Source of the DNA: Methylobacterium hispanicum
Lineage (GTDB): Bacteria; Pseudomonadota; Alphaproteobacteria; Rhizobiales; Beijerinckiaceae
Direction: 5' to 3'
NCBI RefSeq assembly: GCF_022179285.1
Contig: NZ_BPQO01000025.1
Coordinates: forward strand, 1-64,000
Length of the DNA: 64,000 bases
In this document: piece after piece, positions 16,751 to 25,003 of the stretch
Numbering within the stretch: the first letter of the stretch is position 1
How the letters are laid out: every line of letters begins with the position of its first letter
Program-made: the position numbers and the translations under genes
The notes under the pieces: model-generated
Database searches by the model: none
What the model was told of the DNA's origin: nothing
What the model saw: only the letters and a program-made list of their open reading frames with translations

Positions 16751-17575
16751 ATGGCTCAGTTCGCACTCCCCAAGAACTCGCAGGTCCGCGAGGGCAAGTC
16801 CTGGCCGGCGCCGGCCGGGGCGAAGAACCTGCAGACCTTCCGCATCTACCGCTGGAACCCGGACGACGGCGCCAACCCGCGGATCGACACCTATCAGGTC
16901 GACCGCGACGATTGCGGGCCGATGGTGCTCGACGCGCTCTTGTGGATCAAGAACAAGGTCGACTCGACGCTGGTCTTCCGTCGCTCCTGCCGCGAGGGCA
17001 TCTGCGGCTCCTGCGCGATGAACATCGAGGGCCAGAACACGCTGGCCTGCACGATGGGCATCGACGAGTGCAAGAGCCCCGACAACGCCCTGCCGATCCT
17101 CACCCGCAAGGACAAGGACGGCGCGGTGCGGATCTATCCCCTCCCGCACATGCCGGTGCTGAAGGATCTGGTCCCGGACCTGACCAACTTCTTCGCCCAG
17201 CACGCCGCGATCGAGCCCTGGCTCCAGACCGAGACGCCCGCCCCCGAGAAGGAGTGGCGCCAGACGCCGGAGGACCGCGCCCGTCTCGACGGCCTCTACG
17301 AGTGCATCCTGTGCGCCTGCTGCACCACGAGCTGCCCGAGCTACTGGTGGAACGGCGACCGCTTCCTCGGCCCGGCGGCCCTGCTGCAGGCCTATCGCTG
17401 GCTGATCGACTCGCGCGACGAGAACACCGGCGACCGGCTCGACAGCCTGCACGACCCGTTCCGGCTCTACCGCTGCCACACGATCATGAACTGCGCCAAC
17501 ACCTGCCCGAAGAACCTGAACCCGGCCAAGGCCATCGCCGAGATCAAGAAGATGATGGTCGAGCGCGCGGTCTAG
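16751..17575 (+). CDS. sdhB: succinate dehydrogenase iron-sulfur subunit
   Basis: SdhB carries electrons from SdhA to quinone. The ATG at 16751 gives 274 residues starting MAQFALPKNSQVREGKSW, typical of alphaproteobacterial SdhB; the open frame upstream (from 16478) is a shadow of the toxin gene. The [2Fe-2S] site is CREGICGSCAMN with a fourth Cys in TLAC, and the [4Fe-4S]/[3Fe-4S] sites are CILCACCTTSCP and CHTIMNCANTCPKNLNP. The gene is intact. The ribosome site before it is weak (GAAAGCAGAATT). Confidence 0.97.
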   Translation: MAQFALPKNSQVREGKSWPAPAGAKNLQTFRIYRWNPDDGANPRIDTYQVDRDDCGPMVLDALLWIKNKVDSTLVFRRSCREGICGSCAMNIEGQNTLACTMGIDECKSPDNALPILTRKDKDGAVRIYPLPHMPVLKDLVPDLTNFFAQHAAIEPWLQTETPAPEKEWRQTPEDRARLDGLYECILCACCTTSCPSYWWNGDRFLGPAALLQAYRWLIDSRDENTGDRLDSLHDPFRLYRCHTIMNCANTCPKNLNPAKAIAEIKKMMVERAV

Positions 17576-17587
17576 GTCCCGGGATCC

Positions 17588-17721
17588 CCAAGGGGCGAGC
17601 CCCTTGGGCGAGGTCCAGGGGCGCGAAGCCCCTGGCTTGGGATCGCCGACCCGGCAAAGCCGGGGTGGAGGTTCCAAATGCAGGGTTCCACCCTGCACCC
17701 GCCAAAGGTCTCGACCTTTGG
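17588..17721. repeat. array of five consecutive hairpins behind sdhB
   Basis: Five compact inverted repeats follow each other: 17588-17607 (arm CCAAGGGGC), 17615-17635 (CCAGGGGC), 17650-17664 (CCCGGC), 17679-17697 (TGCAGGG) and 17702-17721 (CCAAAGGT). Stems are 6-9 bp with 2-5 base loops, and arms are perfect. The first and last share the CCAA(A/G)GG theme. They start 12 bases after the sdhB stop. They may protect the 3' end of the sdh mRNA, end transcription, or be a REP-like element. The rest of the spacer to 17951 shows nothing else I can name. Confidence 0.75.
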
Positions 17722-17951
17722 GATCCACGACCCTGTTGGCTCCCGGCGGCCGGGGTGGCGGCATCCAGGCCGTTTCGTCTCGGACCTGCTCGAGACGCGC
17801 GGGTGCGACCGGGGCGCCACAGTCCGGCGGAAATCCCGCCCCGTCCCCGCTTCCCAGAGGGCCCGACCCGGCACCGCCTTGCGGGCATCGCATTTGATGG
17901 CGAGGCAGGGACCGCGCGCCGCGAGGGGGCGCCCCACGGGATCCGAGGTCG

Positions 17952-18545
17952 ATGACGCGTCCGTTTCTGTCGACAACCGCCGTTCTGGTGCTCGCAGCCA
18001 GCCTCGGCGCCTGCGCCTCGAAGCGCCTCGACGCGCCGCGCACCCGCGGACCCGGGCCCCAGGCCGCCCTCGACACCTCGGTGCCGGCCGTGCCCTCGGG
18101 CGCCGTGACCACGAGCCCGCTCGCGCCCCCGCCCGGCGCCGCCGCCGCGCCCGACGAGCCGGTCGTCGCCCCCGGAACCCAGGTCGCGACCGCCGCACCG
18201 CCCGGCTCGAACGTCATCCCGGAGCCCGTCGTCCCGCCCCCCGCCCCGCCGCCGGTCGTCGCTGGCGGGCGCTCGGCCGTGGTCGGCACCTGGGAGGCCA
18301 AGGACGCCACCGGCGCCGCCTGCAAGGTCACCCTGTCGAGCGCGCCCGCCCTCGACCTCTACAAGGCCAGCGCCGGCGGCTGCCCGAACAAGGATCTCGC
18401 CAAGGTCTCGGCCTGGGATTTTCGCGACGGCGAGGTCTACCTCTACCAGGCCGGCGGCACCGTGGCGGCGCGCCTGCGCCAGGGCGGCGGCAGCCTCGAC
18501 GGCCAGTTGACCAAGTCCGGCGCCTCCCTGGCGCTGGTGCGCTGA
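17952..18545 (+). CDS. lipoprotein with AprI/Inh (Omp19-like) protease-inhibitor domain
   Basis: This 197-residue protein begins with a lipoprotein signal (MTRPFLSTTAVLVLAASLGACAS), with lipobox LGAC and lipid attachment at Cys21. A Pro/Ala-rich linker (about residues 25-105) is followed by a domain starting VVGTWEAKDATGAACKVTLS and ending SGASLALVR. Layout, Cys pair (AACKV and GGCPN) and WEAxD/W.F motifs fit the Inh/AprI beta-barrel inhibitor family, of which Brucella Omp19 is an outer-membrane lipoprotein example that blocks proteases. Family assignment is by pattern. The stop is 10 bases before the deformylase-like gene, so the two may be cotranscribed. Confidence 0.75.
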   Translation: MTRPFLSTTAVLVLAASLGACASKRLDAPRTRGPGPQAALDTSVPAVPSGAVTTSPLAPPPGAAAAPDEPVVAPGTQVATAAPPGSNVIPEPVVPPPAPPPVVAGGRSAVVGTWEAKDATGAACKVTLSSAPALDLYKASAGGCPNKDLAKVSAWDFRDGEVYLYQAGGTVAARLRQGGGSLDGQLTKSGASLALVR

Positions 18546-18555
18546 GCACGACGCC

Positions 18556-19056
18556 GTGCCGGCGCGGCCGCTGATCCTCTGGCCCGATCCGCGGCTGCGC
18601 CGCTCTTGCGCGCGCGTCGAGACCTTCGACGACGATCTGCGGGCACTCGCCGCCGATCTCACCGCCAGCCTCGACGCCGCGATGGCGGCGGGGCTCACCG
18701 CGGCGCATGTCGGCGAGTTGCGCCGCCTCGTGGTGCTGCGCCCCGAGCCCGGCGGCCCGGCGAGCGTCTACTGCAACCCGGAGGTCGTGGAGGCCGCGCC
18801 CGAGCGCGCGGCCGGCCGCGAGGGCAGCGTCTCGATGCCGGGGGTCGCCGACGACGTCGAGCGCGCCGCCTGGGTGCGGGTGCGCTTCCAGGACCTCGAC
18901 GGCGTCGGCCAAGAGGAGCGCGCCGAGGGTTTTCGCGCGGCCTGCCTGCAGCACGAGATCGACCAGCTTGACGGCGTCTTCTGGATCGAGCGCCTGTCGC
19001 GCCTGCGCCGGGAGCGCATATTGAAGCGCTTCGCCAAGCTGCGGGATGCAGGATAA
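18556..19056 (+). CDS. peptide deformylase-like protein lacking metal ligands
   Basis: This 166-residue protein aligns over its whole length with peptide deformylase (LILWPDPRLRR at the start, RFAKLRDAG at the end). The three active-site motifs are degraded: GxGxAAxQ reads AGLTAAHVG, EGCLS reads EGSVS (the metal-binding Cys is Ser), and HEIDH reads HEIDQ (the second metal-binding His is Gln). It should not bind the catalytic metal normally, so it is probably not a deformylase. A true def is at 32002-32517. The start is GTG, 10 bases behind the lipoprotein gene. It may bind nascent chains or ribosomes without catalysis; that is inference. Confidence 0.85.
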   Translation: MPARPLILWPDPRLRRSCARVETFDDDLRALAADLTASLDAAMAAGLTAAHVGELRRLVVLRPEPGGPASVYCNPEVVEAAPERAAGREGSVSMPGVADDVERAAWVRVRFQDLDGVGQEERAEGFRAACLQHEIDQLDGVFWIERLSRLRRERILKRFAKLRDAG

Positions 19057-19175
19057 CGCACAATAGTGTCATCCGGCCGGGAACCCTGCGCCGAATAGAT
19101 GGCTGATGCCCTGCGAAGGCGAGGAACCGCCCCGGTTCTCACGGGTTCGGCCCGCGGATACGGGAGCCACTGCCC

Positions 19176-20909
19176 ATGCGCATCACCAACGTCGCCGACC
19201 TCGTCGTCGAGACCCTCCAGGAGGCGGGCGTCCGCCGGATCTTCGGCGTCGTCGGCGACAGCCTGAACGCCATCACCGAGTCGATCCGGGCGCGGGGCAC
19301 GATCGATTGGATCCACGTCCGCCACGAGGAGGCCGGCGCCTTCGCGGCGGGCGCCGAGAGCCAGATCACCGGCGGGCTCGCCGTCTGCGCCGGCTCCTGC
19401 GGGCCGGGCCACGTCCACCTCGTCAACGGCCTCTACGATTGCCACCGCACGGGCGCGCCCGTGCTCGCCATCGCCGCCCACATCCCCTCGGCCGAGATCG
19501 GCTCCGGCTACTTCCAGGAGACGAACCCGACCGCGCTGTTCCGCGATTGCAGTCATTACTGCGAGCTGGTCTCGGACCCGGCCCAGCTTCCGTTCGTGCT
19601 GGAGAACGCGATGCGCGCGGCCATCGGCCAGCGGGGCGTCGCCGTGGTGGTGATCCCGGGCGACGTCGCCATGAAGGATGCGCCCAAGCGCGGCGTGACG
19701 CCCCGCGCCGGCCTGATCCCGCCGCGCCCGATGGTGCGCCCGGCCGATTCCGACCTCGACGCGCTCGCGGAGCTCCTGAACGGCTCGAAGCGCGTGACGC
19801 TGCTGTGCGGGCGCGGCTGCGCCGGGGCGCACGCGGAGCTGATGCAGCTCGCCGAGGCCCTGAAGAGCCCGATCGTGCACGCGCTCGGCGGCAAGGACCA
19901 CGTGGAGTACGACAACCCCTACGATGTCGGCATGACCGGGCTGATCGGCTTCTCCTCGGGCTACGCCGCGATGATGGGCTGCGAGACCCTGCTGATGCTC
20001 GGCACGGCCTTCCCCTACAAGCAGTTCTACCCGCAGGACGCCAAGGTCGCGCAGGTCGACATCCGCCCGCACGAATTGGGGCGGCGCTGCCGCATCGATC
20101 GCGGCCTCGTCGGCGACGTGCGGGCGACGATCCAGGCCCTCCTGCCGAAGCTCGCGGGCAAGAGCGACCGCGCCTGGCTCGACGCCAGCCTGAAGCACTA
20201 CGCCCGGGCCCGCGAGGGGCTGGACGAGCTCGCCACCGGCCGGCCGGGCAGCGGGCTGATCCACCCGCAATACCTCACCCGCGTGATCAGCGAGGCGGCC
20301 GCGGACGACGCCGTGTTCACGGCCGATGTCGGCACGCCGACCGTCTGGGCGGCGCGCTACCTCACGATGAACGGGCGCCGCCGCCTCATCGGCTCCTGGG
20401 TGCACGGCTCGATGGCCAACGCCATGGCGCAGGGCATCGGCGTGCAGGCGGCCGAGCCCGACCGGCAGGTCATCGCGCTCGCGGGCGACGGTGGGTTCAG
20501 CATGTTGATGGGCGACTTCCTGACGCTGCGCCAGCACCGGCTGCCGCTCAAGGTGGTGGTGTTCAACAACGGCTCGCTCGGCTTCGTCGAGATGGAGATG
20601 AAGGCCGCGGGCTACCTCGAGACCGGCGTCGCCCTCGACAACCCGGATTTTGCCGCCATGTCGCGCGCGGCCGGCATCTTCGCCCTGCGGGTGGAGGATC
20701 CGGGCGACCTGCCGGGCGCGGTCAGCGAGTTCCTGGCCTTCGACGGCCCCTCGCTCCTCGACGTCACGGTGGCGCGCAACGAGCTGTCGATCCCGCCGAA
20801 GATCGACGGGCAGCAGGTGAAGGGCTTCAGCCTCTACATGCTGCGCGCCGTGATGAGCGGACGCGGTGACGCGGTCCTCGACCTCGCCAAGACGAACCTC
20901 ATCCGCTAG
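19176..20909 (+). CDS. poxB: pyruvate dehydrogenase (quinone), PoxB-like
   Basis: PoxB decarboxylates pyruvate to acetate and CO2 and gives electrons to ubiquinone at the membrane. The 577-residue protein has the TPP Glu in HVRHEEAGAFAAGAE (near residue 50), AGSCGPGHVHLVNGLYDCHR and SGYFQETNPTALFRDCSHYCELVSDPAQLP, which are very close to known PoxB, and the TPP/Mg site ALAGDGGFSMLMGDF with NNGSLGFVEME. The last residues (DLAKTNLIR) resemble the PoxB tail but the amphipathic C-terminal membrane helix is not obvious. A pyruvate oxidase or acetolactate-type enzyme is the alternative. It precedes lutABC by 70 bases in the same direction. Confidence 0.85.
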   Translation: MRITNVADLVVETLQEAGVRRIFGVVGDSLNAITESIRARGTIDWIHVRHEEAGAFAAGAESQITGGLAVCAGSCGPGHVHLVNGLYDCHRTGAPVLAIAAHIPSAEIGSGYFQETNPTALFRDCSHYCELVSDPAQLPFVLENAMRAAIGQRGVAVVVIPGDVAMKDAPKRGVTPRAGLIPPRPMVRPADSDLDALAELLNGSKRVTLLCGRGCAGAHAELMQLAEALKSPIVHALGGKDHVEYDNPYDVGMTGLIGFSSGYAAMMGCETLLMLGTAFPYKQFYPQDAKVAQVDIRPHELGRRCRIDRGLVGDVRATIQALLPKLAGKSDRAWLDASLKHYARAREGLDELATGRPGSGLIHPQYLTRVISEAAADDAVFTADVGTPTVWAARYLTMNGRRRLIGSWVHGSMANAMAQGIGVQAAEPDRQVIALAGDGGFSMLMGDFLTLRQHRLPLKVVVFNNGSLGFVEMEMKAAGYLETGVALDNPDFAAMSRAAGIFALRVEDPGDLPGAVSEFLAFDGPSLLDVTVARNELSIPPKIDGQQVKGFSLYMLRAVMSGRGDAVLDLAKTNLIR

Positions 20910-20979
20910 ACCGGGACGGCCAGTTTCGAACCGTTCCACACGCCTACGTGAGCGGGGGGCTGGCGAGCCGGGAGCCGCC

Positions 20980-21723
20980 ATGCGTATCGGACTGTTCGTC
21001 CCCTGCTACGTCGACGCCTTCGAGCCCGAGGTCGGCATCGCCACGCTCGAACTCCTGGAGCGCTTCGGCCTCGAGGTGGAATACCCCTACGACCAGACCT
21101 GCTGCGGCCAGCCGATGACCAATACCGGCTGCCACCAGGAGGCGGCCGCGACCGAGGCGCTCTTCGTCAGGAATTTCTCCGGCTTCGACTACGTGGTCGC
21201 CCCCTCGGGAAGCTGCGTGCATCAGGTGCGCGAGCACCTCACCGCGATCCCGCAGACCGACGAGGTCCGGAAGGTCCGCGCGAGCACCTACGAGCTGGTC
21301 GAGTTCCTGCACGACGTGCTGAAGGTCGAGGCGCTGCCCTGGGCGCGCTTTCCCCACAAGGTGGCCTACCACGCCAACTGCAACGCGCTGCGCGGCATCG
21401 GGCACGCGCGCCCGTCCGAGCTGAACCTGCCGTATTTCTCCAAGCCCCTGAACCTGCTGCAGAAGGTCGAGGGCGTGGAGCTCGTGAACCTCGCTCGGCC
21501 CGACGAGTGCTGCGGCTTCGGCGGCACCTTCTCGGTCTTCGAGCCGGCGGTCTCGGCCAAGATGGGCTACGACAAGGTGGCCGACCAGAAACGGGCCGGG
21601 GCCGAGTACGTGGTCTCGGCCGATTCCTCCTGCCTGATGCACCAGAAGGGCTGCGCCGAGCGCCTCGGCCTGCCGCTCAAGTACATCCACATCGCCCAGG
21701 TGCTGAACGGAGCCGCCGCATGA
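20980..21723 (+). CDS. lutA: lactate utilization protein A, CCG-domain subunit
   Basis: LutA is a subunit of the LutABC iron-sulfur complex that oxidises L-lactate to pyruvate. The ATG at 20980 gives 247 residues starting MRIGLFVPCYVDAF; the upstream open frame is a shadow of poxB. Two Cys-Cys-Gly (CCG) modules are visible: DQTCCGQPMTNTGC near residue 38 and DECCGFGGTFSVFEP near residue 170. These bind Fe-S clusters in the heterodisulfide-reductase-like family. A GGGAGCC ribosome site lies just before the ATG. The stop overlaps lutB by four bases. Confidence 0.93.
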   Translation: MRIGLFVPCYVDAFEPEVGIATLELLERFGLEVEYPYDQTCCGQPMTNTGCHQEAAATEALFVRNFSGFDYVVAPSGSCVHQVREHLTAIPQTDEVRKVRASTYELVEFLHDVLKVEALPWARFPHKVAYHANCNALRGIGHARPSELNLPYFSKPLNLLQKVEGVELVNLARPDECCGFGGTFSVFEPAVSAKMGYDKVADQKRAGAEYVVSADSSCLMHQKGCAERLGLPLKYIHIAQVLNGAAA

Positions 21724-23288
21724 GCGAGGAGCTTCACCCCCGCGAGCGCGAGGGGGTCGTCAACCCGGCCGTGCGCGCGCCCGACGACGCGAGCGAGCGC
21801 GGTCAGGACGGGCGCCGCCTCGACCACGCCGAGGGCACCTCGAAGCCGATCCAGGCGCCCGCCCAGCGCGAGCCCCAGCCCCGCGGCGCCAAGATCCGGG
21901 GCGACCGGCCGATCGACCAGGGCGAGGCCGCCGAGCGCTTCCTCGCCGCGCCGCTGCACGCCGCCGCCCACGACGAGCGGCTGTGGGACCTGCGCCGCAA
22001 GCGCGACACGGCCGCCCACGGCATTCCCGAATGGGAGGAGCTGCGGGAGCTCGCCTCGCAGATCAAGCAGCACACGCTCGCGAACCTCGACACCTATCTC
22101 GAGCAGTTCGAGGCGGCGGCCAAGGCCAACGGCGTCCACGTGCACTGGGCGAAGGACGGGGCCGACCACAACCGGATCGTGCTCGGCATCCTGCGCGACC
22201 ACGGCGCCAGGACGCTGGTGAAGTCGAAGTCGATGCTCACCGAGGAGTGTGGATTCCGCCACTTCATGGAGGGCGAGGGCGTCGAGATCATCGAGACCGA
22301 TCTCGGCGAGCGCATCCAGCAGCTCGACAACGAGGAGCCGAGCCACGTCGTGGTGCCGGCCGCCCACAAGACCCGCTTCGACGTGGCCGAAGTCTTCGCC
22401 CGCACGCTCGGGACCGACCCGGACAACGACGACGCCCACTACCTCGCCGAGAGCCAGCGCGAGACCACCCGACCCTACATCCTGAACGCCGATGCGGGGC
22501 TGACCGGCTGCAACTTCGCGGTGGCCGAGACCGGCACGGTCGTCACCTGCACCAACGAGGGCAATGCCGACCTCTCCGGCAACGTGCCGAAGCTCCAGAT
22601 CCACTCGATCGGCATCGAGAAGCTGATCCCCCGCGTCGAGCACCTGGGCGTGTTCCTGCGCATCCTCGCGCGCTCGGCGCTCGGCTCGCCGATCACCCAG
22701 TACACCTCGCACTTCCGCGGGCCCCGGGCCGGCACCGAGATGCACTACGTGCTGGTCGACAACGGCCGCGCCGCGCGGCTCGGGATGGAAGAGTTCTGGA
22801 CCTCGCTCAAATGCATCCGCTGCGGCGCTTGCATGAACACCTGCCCGGTCTACCGGCGCTCGGGCGGCCTCTCCTACGGGGCGACCTATGCCGGCCCGAT
22901 CGGGCTGATCATCGATCCGACCTTCAACAAGCGGAAGTACTCGACCCTGCCGTTCTCCTCGACCATGAACGGCTCCTGCACCAACGTCTGTCCGGTGAAG
23001 ATCAACATCCACGAGCAGATCTTCGCCTGGCGCAAGGTGCTGGCCGAGGAGCACCAGATCCCGATGCTCAAGCAGGGCATGATGAAGGCCGCGGGCGCCG
23101 TGCTCTCAAGGCCTGCGGCCTACCGGGCGGCGATCGGCGCGGCGGATTCGGCGCTCAAGGTGCTGCCGCGCTTCGCCGTCTACAACCCGCTCAACACCTG
23201 GGGGAAGAAGCGCGAGATGCCCGACGCTCCCCGGCAGAGCTTCCACGCTTGGTACAGGGAGAACCGCATGAAGGACGGCGCCAAATGA
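21720..23288 (+). CDS. lutB: lactate utilization protein B, iron-sulfur subunit
   Basis: LutB is the ferredoxin-type subunit of the LutABC L-lactate oxidation complex. The ATG overlaps the lutA stop (ATGA). The 522-residue protein is longer than typical LutB because of about 60 extra hydrophilic N-terminal residues rich in Glu, Arg and Pro, with no recognised motif. The core starts AAERFLAAPLHAAAHDERLWDLR. Two ferredoxin motifs, CIRCGACMNTCPVYRR and CTNVCPVKI, are near residues 362 and 420, with AETGTVVTCTNEGN at the substrate-domain centre. lutC overlaps its end by four bases. Confidence 0.93.
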   Translation: MSEELHPREREGVVNPAVRAPDDASERGQDGRRLDHAEGTSKPIQAPAQREPQPRGAKIRGDRPIDQGEAAERFLAAPLHAAAHDERLWDLRRKRDTAAHGIPEWEELRELASQIKQHTLANLDTYLEQFEAAAKANGVHVHWAKDGADHNRIVLGILRDHGARTLVKSKSMLTEECGFRHFMEGEGVEIIETDLGERIQQLDNEEPSHVVVPAAHKTRFDVAEVFARTLGTDPDNDDAHYLAESQRETTRPYILNADAGLTGCNFAVAETGTVVTCTNEGNADLSGNVPKLQIHSIGIEKLIPRVEHLGVFLRILARSALGSPITQYTSHFRGPRAGTEMHYVLVDNGRAARLGMEEFWTSLKCIRCGACMNTCPVYRRSGGLSYGATYAGPIGLIIDPTFNKRKYSTLPFSSTMNGSCTNVCPVKINIHEQIFAWRKVLAEEHQIPMLKQGMMKAAGAVLSRPAAYRAAIGAADSALKVLPRFAVYNPLNTWGKKREMPDAPRQSFHAWYRENRMKDGAK

Positions 23289-23881
23289 GCGCGCGCGACG
23301 CGATCCTGGCCGAGATCCGGAAGAACCGGCCGGCGGGCGAGCACCCGCTGCCCGCGGTGCCGCGGTTCACGCCGCTCGTCGGCGACGACCTCGTGGCCGA
23401 GTTCGGCGAGCGCCTGAAGCGCATGGGCGGTCGCATCGCCGAGCCCGGGGCGGACGACGTCTTCGCGGGCGTGCGCGAGCGCCTGGACGGGGCGAAGGTC
23501 GTCGCCTCCGCGGTGCCCGAACTCGCCGGCAACCGCGATCTCGAGGCGGTCGCCCGGCCGCGGGACGTGGACGACGTCGACGTGGCGGTGGTGCGCGCCG
23601 TGTTCGGCATCGCGGAGACGGGCTCGGTGCTGTTCACGGAAGGTCAGTTGATCGTGAACGCGGTGGCCTACCTCGCCCAGCACCTCGTGGTGCTGCTCGA
23701 TCCCGCCGACATCCTGCCCAACGTTCAGGCAGCCTACCTGCGCCCCGAATTCGGGCAGGCCGCCTACGCGGTGCTGCATACAGGGCCGTCGGCCACCGCC
23801 GACATCGAGGGCGTGCTGATCCACGGGGCGCAGGGGGTGCGCTCCCTGACGGTGGTGCTGCAACCGCGGGCAAACGCCTGA
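23285..23881 (+). CDS. lutC: lactate utilization protein C
   Basis: LutC is the third subunit of the LutABC L-lactate dehydrogenase complex (DUF162/LUD domain). It is 198 residues and begins MSARDAILAEIRKN, the usual LutC opening. The conserved core is VFGIAETGSVLF with LVVLLDPADILPNVQAAYL, and the C-terminal GPSATADIEGVLIHGAQGVRSLTVVL is a hallmark of the domain. It is the last gene of the overlapping lutABC operon. With poxB upstream, the four genes could turn lactate into acetate with electrons entering the respiratory chain. Confidence 0.92.
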   Translation: MSARDAILAEIRKNRPAGEHPLPAVPRFTPLVGDDLVAEFGERLKRMGGRIAEPGADDVFAGVRERLDGAKVVASAVPELAGNRDLEAVARPRDVDDVDVAVVRAVFGIAETGSVLFTEGQLIVNAVAYLAQHLVVLLDPADILPNVQAAYLRPEFGQAAYAVLHTGPSATADIEGVLIHGAQGVRSLTVVLQPRANA

Positions 23882-23977
23882 GACAGCGGCGCTTCTTCGT
23901 GCAGCGGTGGGCGGAACCGGGGCGGGGGCGGGCACTTTGCTCCGGCTGAGAGCCGCCCCCCGAAAGATCCCGTCCCG

Positions 23978-24838
23978 ATGCGCTACACCCTCGGCTGCAC
24001 CCTGTCCTACAACATCCTCTCGGACACCACCTTCATCTTCAACCTCGAGGTCGCGAAGCTGAAGAGCGTCGAGATCCTGAGCGAGAGCCTCGTTCTCACG
24101 CCGGACCTGAAACGCGAGGTCTACATCACGCCGGATCTCCAGAACCGCTACCTCGGCGTCAACGTGCCGATGGGTCAGTTCACGCTGGAGTACAATGCCG
24201 AGGTCGATCTGACCGTGCACCGGGCCGACCCGGCGACGATCAACGAGACGCCGGTCTCGGCGCTGCCGCTGGACATCCTGCCGTTCCTGCTGCCGAGCCG
24301 CTTCGTCTCCTCGGACCGGCTCGCGCCCTTCGCGCTGGCCGAGTTCGGCGCGCTCCCCAAGGGGCACCAGCGCGTCAACGCGATCTGCAACTGGATCCAC
24401 GACCACATCACCTACCAGCCGGGCGCCAGCGACGGCGAGACCACCGCCGACGAGAGCCTCTTGAAGCGGGCCGGCGTCTGCCGCGACTTCGCGCATCTCG
24501 GCACCGCCTTCTGCCGGGCGCTCGGCATCCCGGCCCGCTTCGTGAGCTGCTACGCCCACGGCCTCGTGCCGAGCGACTTCCACGCCGTGTTCGAGGCCTA
24601 TCTCGACGGGCGCTGGTGGCTGTTCGACGCCACCCGTCAGGCCGATCTCGACGGGCTGGTGCGCATCGGCGTCGGCCGGGATGCCGCCGAGATCGCCTTC
24701 TCGACGCCCTACGGCAACATGCAGCCGGTCAACCAGCAGATCCGCATCCAGCGCTCGGACGGTTCGGGCAGCCCGATGCCGCGCACCGTCGACGCGATCT
24801 CGACGGAGGTGCCGGCGCCGCATGCCGGGGCGGCATAG
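23978..24838 (+). CDS. transglutaminase-like cysteine peptidase family protein
   Basis: This 286-residue cytosolic protein has the transglutaminase-like fold with the complete triad: Cys in AGVCRDFAHL (near residue 166), His in DFHAVFEAYLDG (near 198) and Asp in WWLFDATRQADLDG (near 214). The N-terminal 100 residues form the beta-rich domain usual in bacterial homologues (LSYNILSDTTFIFNLEV). Such proteins are probably proteases or amidases, and many occur near peptide-processing genes. No partner gene is obvious; lutC ends 96 bases upstream and eutB starts 165 bases downstream. Confidence 0.85.
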   Translation: MRYTLGCTLSYNILSDTTFIFNLEVAKLKSVEILSESLVLTPDLKREVYITPDLQNRYLGVNVPMGQFTLEYNAEVDLTVHRADPATINETPVSALPLDILPFLLPSRFVSSDRLAPFALAEFGALPKGHQRVNAICNWIHDHITYQPGASDGETTADESLLKRAGVCRDFAHLGTAFCRALGIPARFVSCYAHGLVPSDFHAVFEAYLDGRWWLFDATRQADLDGLVRIGVGRDAAEIAFSTPYGNMQPVNQQIRIQRSDGSGSPMPRTVDAISTEVPAPHAGAA

Positions 24839-24872
24839 CTGGATCCTGTTGTCCTGTGATCCTCCGCGGATG

Positions 24873-24898
24873 CTCCCTTCCCGTCTGGGGGGAGGGAG
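24873..24898. repeat. imperfect C-rich palindrome of the dispersed family
   Basis: CTCCCTTCCC and GGGGGGAGGGAG arms flank a short loop in the spacer before eutB. It is a degenerate member of the palindrome family whose full-length copy is at 35383-35578. Confidence 0.55.
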
Positions 24899-24959
24899 AG
24901 CGCAGGCGCTGGGAACGCGAGGACAAGGGGCATCGCCAAGCCCGCCCGGTCTGATACGC

Positions 24960-24981
24960 TCAGCCAACGTTCAGCCAACGT
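24960..24981 (+). promoter_or_regulatory. tandem 11-bp direct repeat before eutB
   Basis: TCAGCCAACGT occurs twice without a gap, placing the copies one helical turn apart, 22 bases before the eutB ATG. This is a plausible regulator-binding site. No cobalamin riboswitch features are seen in this spacer. Confidence 0.45.
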
Positions 24982-25003
24982 CACGAGCCCGAGAGGTCCC
25001 CCG

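Noticed and set aside
17588..17721. CRISPR array
   Set aside because: The five inverted repeats differ in sequence and have no regular spacers or cas genes; they are hairpins, not direct repeats.
24839..25003. Cobalamin riboswitch before eutB
   Set aside because: No B12-box-like sequence or fitting stem pattern; only a C-rich palindrome and an 11-bp tandem repeat are present.
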